Part shown: positions 53,314-60,082 of the stretch, piece by piece
Position numbering within the stretch: position 1 is the stretch's first letter
Layout of the letters: every line of letters starts with the position of its first letter
Assembly (NCBI GenBank): GCA_022845955.1
Contig: AP025576.1
Location: 5,456,001-5,520,000, forward strand
Direction of reading: 5' to 3'
Length of the DNA: 64,000 nucleotides
DNA from: Lachnospiraceae bacterium
GTDB taxonomy: Bacteria; Bacillota; Clostridia; Lachnospirales; Lachnospiraceae
The notes under the pieces: generated by a model
Told to the model about the DNA's origin: nothing
Databases searched by the model: none
The model's input: the letters and a program-made list of their open reading frames with translations, nothing else
Program-made: the position numbers and the translations under genes

Positions 53314-53961
53314 ATGGGAACTTTGGAATTACAAAACTTGACCTATTCTTATGATAAAAAGAAAAAGGTACTCAGAGGAATTGACGCGCAGATGGAGGCT
53401 GGAAAGATATATGCCATTCTCGGCCCCTCCGGCTGTGGCAAGACAACGCTCCTTTCCCTGTTGGGCGGTCTGGACAGTCCCACAAGCGGGGCTATCCTGT
53501 TTGAAGGGAAGGATGTTGCACAGACCGGATTAGCAGGACACCGGAAAAAGAATGTTTCGTTTATCTTTCAGAGCTACAACCTGATTGATTATATGACTCC
53601 GCAGGAGAATGTCCGGCTGATTTCCAAAAAACCAGCATTTCCGTTTCTGGAACGGCTGGGGTTGACGAAGGAAGAAACAAGACGAAACGTGTTGAAGCTT
53701 TCCGGCGGTCAGCAGCAACGTGTAGCCATTGCGCGGGCACTGGCCAGCGAGGCTCCAGTGATTTTGGCGGACGAGCCTACTGGCAATCTGGACGAAGAAA
53801 CCGCTCAGGATATTACAGAAATCCTGAAAGAAAGCGCACATCAGATGAATAAATGCGTGGTAGTAGTCACCCACTCAAACGAGCTGGCAAAACAGGCGGA
53901 TGTGGTGTTCCGGCTGAAAAAAGGCGAACTACATATAGAGCAAAGCGGGAAATCTTCATAA
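53314..53961 (+). CDS. ABC transporter ATP-binding protein (MacB/BceA type)
   Basis: The 215-residue ATPase has Walker A (GPSGCGKTT, 37-45), Q-loop (IFQSYNL), signature LSGGQQQR, Walker B (VILADEPTGNLD) and an H-loop (VVTHSN). It partners the FtsX-like permease at 51733. AGGAGG lies before its ATG. The operon order, regulator, kinase, permease, lipoprotein, ATPase, indicates a self-contained peptide-sensing and resistance module. Confidence 0.92.
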   Translation: MGTLELQNLTYSYDKKKKVLRGIDAQMEAGKIYAILGPSGCGKTTLLSLLGGLDSPTSGAILFEGKDVAQTGLAGHRKKNVSFIFQSYNLIDYMTPQENVRLISKKPAFPFLERLGLTKEETRRNVLKLSGGQQQRVAIARALASEAPVILADEPTGNLDEETAQDITEILKESAHQMNKCVVVVTHSNELAKQADVVFRLKKGELHIEQSGKSS

Positions 53962-53992
53962 ATTATTTTTCAAGGCAAGACTACTACTTGCC

Positions 53993-54031
53993 AAAATGGG
54001 CCAGTCTGCCTTATGCGGATTGGCCCATTTT
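53993..54031 (+). terminator. Repeated terminator hairpin, copy 3
   Basis: AAAATGGGCCAGTC and GATTGGCCCATTTT form the full stem, differing from copy 1 by one loop base (TTATG instead of TTGTG). It ends the two-component exporter cassette and precedes the Tn916-like pair. Confidence 0.8.
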
Positions 54032-54211
54032 GTATGAGGAGGAAAATTATATGTGCAGCTCCTAACCAGCATTTAGATAGACTCACCCATTCAAAAATTT
54101 TTCTCAAAATATTTTTCAAAAACTTTCCGGTTTGCACCCCTGAGATGTGTTCTGGTTATGTGAGGAGGCGAAAAAGAACCAGCTCAAATCTGCAAAAAGG
54201 AGGGATGCGGC

Positions 54212-54634
54212 ATGATGTCTCCCTCTGATGAAGAACGGATCGTCGCCATGGTGGACTCCTTCACCAAGACGGTGGCCCGGAATTTCAGCAGAAATCTCAA
54301 ACGGGCAAAGGCCAACGCGGAGAAGCATTACTCTGACGAGCCAGTAGACTATCTTCTTGAAACCTTAAGCCACGACGACAGGTATCCGTCCGACCATTTT
54401 GTGCTTTATGCGGACGAGCTATCCTGCGTGGTCTATAGCGAAACTTTATATAAAGCACTCTGCTCCCTGCCGGAGAAGCAACGGAAGGTTTTACTGTTTG
54501 ACTTCTGGTATGCTTGGACGGATGGGGAAATTGCAGCCAGAATGGAGGTGACGACCCGCACTGTCTACAATCTGAGGCAGCGCGCCTTTAAGGCAATCAG
54601 AACTTTCTATGAGCGCAAACGCTCAGAGCCATGA
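54212..54634 (+). CDS. Sigma-70 region-4-like protein, Tn916 orf7-like
   Basis: A 140-residue protein whose C-terminal half is a sigma region 4 helix-turn-helix (LPEKQRKVLLFDFWYAWTDG, then ARMEVTTRTVYNLRQRAFKA). Length and order fit ORF7 of Tn916-family elements, where it is needed for expression of the excision genes. AAGGAGGG precedes the ATG pair at 54212. The next gene overlaps it by 26 bases. Confidence 0.8.
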   Translation: MMSPSDEERIVAMVDSFTKTVARNFSRNLKRAKANAEKHYSDEPVDYLLETLSHDDRYPSDHFVLYADELSCVVYSETLYKALCSLPEKQRKVLLFDFWYAWTDGEIAARMEVTTRTVYNLRQRAFKAIRTFYERKRSEP

Positions 54635-54851
54635 ATTAACCTATGACCTAATCAAGCGAGCGGTTCACGGCGACCAGCAGGCAATCGAAGCATATCTCCT
54701 GCACTATGATGCTTACATCAATTCTCTGGTGGCGTATGACGAAGTCGGCCCGGATGGCCGGATATACCGGCATATTGATGAAGATATGAAAATCGAGGTG
54801 CAGATGAAGCTCGTGGACGCATTACAGAACAAATGGAGGAAACTGATATGA
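54609..54851 (+). CDS. Small helix-turn-helix protein, Tn916 orf8-like
   Basis: An 80-residue protein (HELTYDLIKRAVHGDQQAIE, LVDALQNKWRKL) that resembles the small HTH-domain ORF8 of Tn916-type elements, always found next to ORF7. It overlaps both neighbours: the sigma-like gene by 26 bases and the DUF3825 gene by an ATGA. The start codon choice at 54609 is the only one that keeps the domain complete. Confidence 0.75.
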   Translation: MSANAQSHELTYDLIKRAVHGDQQAIEAYLLHYDAYINSLVAYDEVGPDGRIYRHIDEDMKIEVQMKLVDALQNKWRKLI

Positions 54852-55663
54852 TTCTCATGCCAGACCTGTTTTCCTTCGCCTACGTCCCGAACTGGTACTC
54901 CCAGCTTGATATGCTGGCGGAGATGTCCCTGCCGGAACCGTGGCGATTCAAAAACCCGATATACTTAACGAAAAATCCAGATACTCCGATTTTGGAGCGA
55001 TATATTCACGCGATCTTTAAGAAACAGCTTATTGACTACAAGGACGAAAGAAATCCCAGCAGCGCAGCAGATTACTTCCACATCGAGAATGAATTTTGCT
55101 GCTTCCATACGGGCCTCTACACTCGGCGGTATAAAGCTATTTATGCCTGCTTTGACCGGAATAAAAAGAAGGACTCCCTGCTGGAATGGTATTTCAGGGG
55201 CTTTGCGGACGAGCTGTCGCCGATGCTCCGGCACATATCCCCGCTGCCGAAGAAGCCCAGCTACTATATGACGCAATATGGCGTCAATTACAACCCGGAA
55301 TGGCCGATCCGCGTCAACGTGGATCATATCCTCGGCGACGAGGAGAACCTTTCCCGTATCCCGGCAGAAATCCGCGAAGCGCATAACCTGCCCCTGCTTT
55401 TAGAAACGGCAGTTGAGTTGGCGCGGCGGAAGGCTGTGGTGGAACCGAGTATTGTGGTTCCGCAGGGGTATCAGGGCCGGGTGCAATACTTGCTGCCGAT
55501 CTGCCTGACCGATATGGAGCAGCCAGACCTTGCCATGACCCTCACGATCATGGACAGGTATTACTTGGGGAATACCTGCCTCACCTTAGAGATGGCGTAC
55601 CTCAACGCGCGGCTTCTTTCCAGACCGGTGGCGCATTGGCTCACGGACATTGTGGAGGAATAG
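54848..55663 (+). CDS. DUF3825-domain protein
   Basis: The 271-residue protein resembles the DUF3825 family, with the C-terminal pattern VQYLLPICL, DLAMTLTIMDRYYLGNTCLT, LEMAYLNARLLSRP. The family occurs on mobile elements of Firmicutes and has no known function. GGAGG lies eight bases before the ATG at 54848, which I prefer over 54833. It is coupled to the preceding HTH gene by an ATGA overlap. Confidence 0.75.
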   Translation: MILMPDLFSFAYVPNWYSQLDMLAEMSLPEPWRFKNPIYLTKNPDTPILERYIHAIFKKQLIDYKDERNPSSAADYFHIENEFCCFHTGLYTRRYKAIYACFDRNKKKDSLLEWYFRGFADELSPMLRHISPLPKKPSYYMTQYGVNYNPEWPIRVNVDHILGDEENLSRIPAEIREAHNLPLLLETAVELARRKAVVEPSIVVPQGYQGRVQYLLPICLTDMEQPDLAMTLTIMDRYYLGNTCLTLEMAYLNARLLSRPVAHWLTDIVEE

Positions 55664-55730
55664 CTGCGCACAGATCGCAGGCCCGCTCCCCGGCAGCCGG
55701 ATCGGCTCTGGCGGAAAGGGGTGCTTAGAC

Positions 55731-55937
55731 TTGCGCCGAAGCAAGAAGGAGGTTGAACAATATGAGCTGACAGATGAACGGAAGCCTATCCTCTGCCCGA
55801 AATGCGGGCGGCGGTTTATGGATTCCGCACCAGATACCAAATCACGGCTGATTATCCCGAAGAAGGGCCGGTATCCCGATTATTATGTGAAGTGCGGGCA
55901 CTGCGGCGCGGAAATCGGGGTAATAAAAACTGAATAG
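55731..55937 (+). CDS. Small zinc-ribbon protein
   Basis: A protein of about 68 residues with two CXXC pairs (LCPKCGRR and KCGHCGAE) separated by about 30 residues. This is a zinc ribbon, as in small DNA- or RNA-binding proteins of phages and conjugative elements. The start is uncertain: a TTG at 55731 has AAAGGGG ahead, and the frame is open upstream to 55650. It follows the DUF3825 gene closely. Confidence 0.6.
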   Translation: MRRSKKEVEQYELTDERKPILCPKCGRRFMDSAPDTKSRLIIPKKGRYPDYYVKCGHCGAEIGVIKTE

Positions 55938-56158
55938 CAAACACCGAATGTTCTGGACAAGACTCCGGGACTTACCGGATAGCTGCGGCAATACTACAGC
56001 CCTCATAAGGAATGTATATGAGGACGGGCAACGGACAGCGAAGCCGGGAAACCGGTGCGCGCGTTTGTTTGTGCATGATGCGCGGAGGGGCGATTTCATT
56101 CCTTAGATAGCGGTCAAACCTCCATGATACCACCCGAAAGATGGTGGAGACGACATTG
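55938..56158. other. Non-coding, structure-prone region
   Basis: No coding frame with a start is credible here. Inverted repeats are frequent, for example CCTCATA...TATGAGG at about 56000-56020 and a GC-rich CGCGC/GCGCG pair around 56058-56085. The region ends at a strong terminator, as a small RNA gene would. I see no match to a known RNA family. Confidence 0.35.
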
Positions 56159-56206
56159 AGCCTGGCAAGCGGCACTTTTGTGCTGCTTGCCAGGCTTTTT
56201 TCGTTT
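56159..56206 (+). terminator. Strong Rho-independent terminator
   Basis: AGCCTGGCAAGC (56159-56170) and GCTTGCCAGGCT (56185-56196) form a perfect 12-base stem that extends inward (GCAC-TTTT-GTGC), followed by TTTTTTCGTTTT. It separates the Tn916-like block from the replication block. Confidence 0.9.
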
Positions 56207-56253
56207 TAGCGGCCAAGGTGCCGCCTGCCGGGCTCCGAAAGGAGAACGGCAAA

Positions 56254-56646
56254 TTGAAAGTCCGGTATGAATTTGTAAATGGAGAAATTTCTGAAATCGA
56301 GGTGGACGACAACCTTGGGGAGCTGCTGGTGGATTTTGACCGGCAGGAATATAACAACGACCACAAAGAAACCCGCCGCCATACTTCCCTCGACGGGATG
56401 GAATACGAGGGCGAGGCGTTCCTCTCCCCCGCAGATACAGAGGAGCAAGTTTTGAAGCGGGAGGATATGGCCCGCCTGCTCCGGGCCATGGAGGCCCTTA
56501 CCCCGGCCCAGCGGGAGCTGGTGCGCCGGGTCTATTTTGAAAACGAAAGCATTGCTGCCGTGGCCCGCTCCGAAGGAGTGCATGAGTCCTCTATCCGTGA
56601 GCGGCTTCGGTGGATTTATAAAAAATTGAAAAAATTGCTGGAATAA
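56254..56646 (+). CDS. Sigma-70-like transcription factor of the replication module
   Basis: The 130-residue protein has an N-terminal acidic part and a C-terminal sigma region 4 domain (LTPAQRELVRRVYFENESIA, RSEGVHESSIRERLRWIYKK). AAAGGAG lies nine bases before a TTG at 56254, which I take as start; a GTG at 56218 is less likely. Proteins like this control middle or late genes in prophage-like elements. It is upstream of the helicase/polymerase block. Confidence 0.8.
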   Translation: MKVRYEFVNGEISEIEVDDNLGELLVDFDRQEYNNDHKETRRHTSLDGMEYEGEAFLSPADTEEQVLKREDMARLLRAMEALTPAQRELVRRVYFENESIAAVARSEGVHESSIRERLRWIYKKLKKLLE

Positions 56647-56722
56647 CCCCCCGGATTTGCCTTTCCCGTGGCCTAACAGTGAGAGCTACAAAAACCGGCT
56701 CTCAGAAAGAGGTGAAAGGCAA

Positions 56723-56926
56723 ATGAAACATAACTTGAAAATCTGCATTGCCAGCGGGCCGGAAACCGGCGGCATCGTCCGGTGTAAGACGGTTCGGCTA
56801 CGCGAGCGGGTGCTGCGGCGCTTGTTCGGAGATACGCGCCGTGTGACGATCATCGTCCCCGGCGACAGTGTGCAGGCGCTGTCGGTTCAGGAGGTGCCGG
56901 AGGTGGGCAGCCATGATTGCGCATGA
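56723..56926 (+). CDS. Small basic protein of unknown function
   Basis: A 67-residue protein with a basic middle (RLRERVLRRLFGDTRRVTII) and a C-terminal acidic stretch. GAGGTG lies before the ATG. It overlaps the helicase start by 14 bases, so it is part of the replication operon. Similar small proteins often precede the helicase gene in related elements; no function is known to me. Confidence 0.6.
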   Translation: MKHNLKICIASGPETGGIVRCKTVRLRERVLRRLFGDTRRVTIIVPGDSVQALSVQEVPEVGSHDCA

Positions 56927-57101
56927 GAATGTCCGCCCGGCCCTGCCTATGCCGATCAAGGCTACGCCCTACCGGCACCAGATCGAAGCCTTCAATTTTG
57001 TCTGCGGTCTGTTCGGCCTGCTGCCGGGAGGTGATCGGGATGGCCCAAGCGACAGTGAAATGCCACCTGTGCGGTCGGAGCTTCCAGAAGTCTCAACATG
57101 A
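56913..57101 (+). pseudogene. SNF2-type helicase, separated N-terminal fragment
   Basis: The ATG at 56913 (GGAGGTG ahead) begins the usual N-terminus of this helicase family: ALPMPIKATPYRHQIEAFNF and VCGLFGLLPGGD, the Q-motif-like region that precedes the P-loop. After about residue 41 the frame leaves the family sequence and runs to a stop at 57101. The P-loop region is found in another frame from 57467. The gene therefore is interrupted by the HNH gene. Confidence 0.75.
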
Positions 57102-57483
57102 AATAAGCGAACATAATTTTTGCTGTTTCGCTCACTTTCAGCAATGGAACCGAAAACGGCTGGCGGAATATAACCGCACAGAAAATCCGGCAAACAAACC
57201 GGGTGGCCTTCTGTCATCCAGAAAAAAACACCATGCGAAGCTCTCTGGTACTGGCAAGGGAAAAACATACCGCAAATTTTACGGAAAGCACGAGCATAGA
57301 GCCGTTGCAGAAGCCATGATTGGAAGGCCGCTTCGTCCGGGAGAAATCGTCCATCACAAAGATGGAAATATCCTAAACAACGATCCGGTCAATCTCGAAG
57401 TACTTTCTTCCCAATCGGAACATTGCCGCGTGCATGGCTTTGGCAAGAAGAAAGGTGGTGGTGTCGATGAACATTTCCAGTAA
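57040..57483 (+). CDS. HNH endonuclease inserted in the helicase gene
   Basis: The 147-residue protein has an N-terminal zinc finger (CHLCGRS...CCFAH) and a C-terminal HNH nuclease motif (IVHHKDGNILNNDPVNLEVL). This is the HNH_3 type common in phage homing endonucleases. Its ribosome site GGAGGTG is made from the helicase coding sequence, and it ends 17 bases into the continuing helicase frame. The ORF fills almost all the insert, leaving no room for a group I intron core, and it is out of frame with an intein. Confidence 0.85.
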   Translation: MAQATVKCHLCGRSFQKSQHEISEHNFCCFAHFQQWNRKRLAEYNRTENPANKPGGLLSSRKKHHAKLSGTGKGKTYRKFYGKHEHRAVAEAMIGRPLRPGEIVHHKDGNILNNDPVNLEVLSSQSEHCRVHGFGKKKGGGVDEHFQ

Positions 57484-58816
57484 AGGGGCTGCGCTCCTCA
57501 TGGAAATGGGTTGACCCGGCACAGGGAAAACACTGACTACTATCGCCATTACCGGCGCACTTTCACAGGCGGGCCGGATTCGCCGGGTGTTGATTGTGGC
57601 CCCGCTCTCCATCCTTGGCGTATGGGAGGAGGAATTTCAGAAATTTGCCGCCTTCCCGTATGCGCTGGCGGTTCTGTCCGGCAGTAGCGCCAAGAAGCTG
57701 GATACCCTGCGGCACATGAACGGCACCGCCCTGCAGGTGGTGGTCGTAAACTATGAGTCCGCATGGCGGCTGGAAAAGGCTTTGACCGCATGGCACCCCG
57801 ACCTGATTATCGCGGACGAGGGCCACAAGATCAAAACCCACAATATCGCCGCCAGTAAGGCTATGCACCGGATGGGAGCAAAGGCAAGCTACCGGCTCCT
57901 GCTCACCGGTACGGTTATCACCAACAAGGCCATTGATGTGTTCAGCCAGTATAAATTTCTGAACCCGGCCATTTACGGGAACAGCTTCTATGCTTTCCGC
58001 AACCGCTACTTTGACATGGTGGGCTATGGCAATCATACCCCGGTTTTGAAGAAATCCATGGAGGGCGAGCTGACGGAAAAGCTCCACAGCATTTCCTACC
58101 GGGCGACGAAGGCGGAATGTCTGGATTTGCCGGAAACCACCGATGTGATCCGGCAGATAGAGTTGGAATCTGCCGCCCTGCGGATATACCGGGGCCTCGT
58201 CAAAGAAAGCTATGCGGAACTGGCCGGTGGCGAGGTTACAGCCACTAACATCCTTACCCGGCTGCTGCGGCTGTCCCAGCTTACCGGCGGCTTTCTCGGA
58301 AATGACGAAACCGCTGCCGTGGAGCAGGTCAGCGCGGCCAAGCTCTCCGCCTTGGAGGACATTCTGGACGGGGCCATGGCCGAGGGAAAAAAGCTGGTTA
58401 TCATCGCCCGCTTTATTCCGGAGATCAGGGCCATCTGCAAGCTGCTGGAAAAGCGGGGCCTTGGGTATTCCTGCATCACCGGAGAGGTGAAAAACCGGGA
58501 CGAGCAGGTGGCGCGGTTCCAGAAGGAATCGGAGGTCATGGCCTTTGTGGGACAAATTGCCACAGCGGGGCTTGGCATTACCCTGACCGCCGCTTCCACC
58601 ATGGTCTTTTATTCCCTCGACTATTCCATGTCGAATTTTGAACAGACCAAGGCCCGGATACACCGGGTGGGCCAGCGGATGCCCTGCACCTATTTATATC
58701 TGGTAGCTCGTGGCACCGTGGATGAAAAGGTGCTGGCGGCACTGGAAAGCAAGGCCGACCTTGCGAGAACCCTTGTTGACGATTACCGCAGCGGGAGGAA
58801 TCCCTTTGCTGCTTAG
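57467..58816 (+). pseudogene. SNF2-type helicase, C-terminal part with in-frame stop in motif I
   Basis: From an ATG at 57467 (AAAGGTGG ahead) the frame reads MNISSKGAALLMEMG, then TGA at 57512-57514, then PGTGKTLTTIAITGAL. Removing nine bases (57511-57519) would give the expected MEMGTGKT P-loop. The rest is intact: APLSILGVWEEEF, IIADEGHKIK (motif II), VFVGQ-like AFVGQIATAGLGITL and QTKARIHRVGQ (motif VI). A GTG at 57587 could start a protein of 409 residues, but it lacks the P-loop and would be unable to use ATP. Confidence 0.75.
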
Positions 58817-58829
58817 ATTTGGAGGAACG

Positions 58830-59246
58830 ATGGATACAGAAAAAATGTTTGAGCTGGCTGACCGGCTCCGGGCGCTTCGTGACGAGAAGGCCGAGGCTGA
58901 ACAGCACTTGAAAGAAATTAAGGCAGAAATGGACGAGGTGGACTACCGCCTCTCCGAACTGATGGCCGAGAGTGAAACGCAGAATTTTACCCGCGCCGGA
59001 ACGATGTTCTGCCTGACGACCAAAACCCACGCTTCCGCTGTGGCGGGCCGGAAAGAGGAATTGTTCTCTGCCCTCCGCGCCGGGGGCTTCGGCGACCTTG
59101 TGTATGAAACCGTCAACGCCAACAGCCTCTCCGCCTTTGTCAAGGAGCAGGTGGCGGAAAACGGCGATATGCTGCCGGATTGGCTGGATGGCCTTGTCAA
59201 TGTGTTTGAGAAAACTACCGTGGGCGTGCGTAAGGCCGCAAAGTAA
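58830..59246 (+). CDS. Unknown protein with N-terminal coiled coil (replication module)
   Basis: A 138-residue protein whose first 45 residues are strongly charged and helical (LADRLRALRDEKAEAEQHLK), suggesting a coiled coil. The rest has no recognised motif. GGAGG lies before the ATG at 58830, 14 bases after the helicase stop. Genes of this size are usual between helicase and recombination genes in Clostridia prophages; the function is unknown. Confidence 0.65.
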   Translation: MDTEKMFELADRLRALRDEKAEAEQHLKEIKAEMDEVDYRLSELMAESETQNFTRAGTMFCLTTKTHASAVAGRKEELFSALRAGGFGDLVYETVNANSLSAFVKEQVAENGDMLPDWLDGLVNVFEKTTVGVRKAAK

Positions 59247-59267
59247 AAATATCAGGAGGATTTATCC

Positions 59268-60017
59268 ATGAGCGATAAAAACGAACTTATGACTACTGGC
59301 AGCGGCTTTTTGGCCCTTGCCGACTTCAATATGAACGAGAGTATGGCCGAGGAGCTGGAAGGCTTGGAGGGCGGCTTTGACCGGGTGAAGATCCCGTCTG
59401 GCGGTGCCACCATGTTTGAGCTGCCCGGCGATGAGGCGGACGAGCCGGAAATGGTGAAGGAATTTTCTGCCGTGATCCTGCACCATCATCCGGTCTTGCA
59501 GTATTACAAAGAAAAATATACCGGAGGCAGCAACCCGCCCGATTGCGGCTCCTTCGATGGCGTGACCGGGGAAGGCACACCCGGGGGTGTCTGCGCGCAA
59601 TGTCCCCTCAATCAGTTTGGCTCCGGTGAGAACAACAGCAAAGCCTGCAAAACCCGGCGCAGGGTATTCCTGCTGCGGGAGGGCGAGCTGTTCCCGCTGA
59701 TCCTCTCCCTGCCCACCGGTTCGATGCGGGAGTTTTCCCGCTACATTAAGCGCCTGCTCAGTAAGGGCAAAAAGAGCAACATGGTCGTGACCCGCTTTTC
59801 TCTGAAAAAGGCCACCAACGCCAGCGGCATTGCATACTCGCAGGCACAGTTTACCATTGACCGCCCGCTCACCAGCGAGGAGCAAATCCTCATTAACCGC
59901 CTGTCTGAGCAGGTGAAGCAGTACAGCCGCCGCGTGGGCTTTGATACCGAGGAGCCTGCCGAGGCTGGCCCGCTGGTTGACCCGGAAACCGGCGAGATCG
60001 TGGAACCCCTGCAATAA
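59268..60017 (+). CDS. Unknown replication-module protein, possible ssDNA-binding role
   Basis: The 249-residue protein contains a cysteine cluster (CAQCPLNQFGSGENNSKACK) following HHHPVLQYYK, and a C-terminal acidic tail (EEPAEAGPLVDPETGEI). Acidic C-terminal tails are common in single-strand-binding proteins, and the place before a polymerase gene fits. I do not recognise a named domain. AGGAGG precedes the ATG. Confidence 0.6.
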   Translation: MSDKNELMTTGSGFLALADFNMNESMAEELEGLEGGFDRVKIPSGGATMFELPGDEADEPEMVKEFSAVILHHHPVLQYYKEKYTGGSNPPDCGSFDGVTGEGTPGGVCAQCPLNQFGSGENNSKACKTRRRVFLLREGELFPLILSLPTGSMREFSRYIKRLLSKGKKSNMVVTRFSLKKATNASGIAYSQAQFTIDRPLTSEEQILINRLSEQVKQYSRRVGFDTEEPAEAGPLVDPETGEIVEPLQ

Positions 60018-60029
60018 GCACTTTCGCCC

Positions 60030-60060
60030 AGCGGAGCGGGGCCTTCGGGCCTCCTCCGCT
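60030..60060 (+). promoter_or_regulatory. TTCG-capped stem-loop before the polymerase gene
   Basis: AGCGGAG and CTCCGCT close a stem containing GGGCC-TTCG-GGCC, 13 bases after the upstream stop. There is no T tract, so it is more likely an mRNA-stabilising hairpin. Confidence 0.45.
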
Positions 60061-60082
60061 TTCCGGGCAGAATGGAGGAAAA

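Noticed and set aside
53853..54065. A 70-codon frame spanning the end of the ABC ATPase gene
   Set aside because: It overlaps the ATPase in another frame and runs through the terminator repeat, without a ribosome site.
57040..57483. Group I intron or intein carrying the HNH domain
   Set aside because: The HNH frame fills the whole insert, leaving no room for a ribozyme core, and it ends with its own stop in a frame different from both helicase parts, so protein splicing is not possible.
57512..57514. Selenocysteine or recoding at the TGA in helicase motif I
   Set aside because: No selenocysteine-type hairpin is obvious directly after the TGA, the position does not call for cysteine, and the nine-base insertion explains the stop more simply.
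57563..58663. A 366-codon open frame on the minus strand
   Set aside because: It is antisense to the helicase C-terminal part and shows no family pattern.
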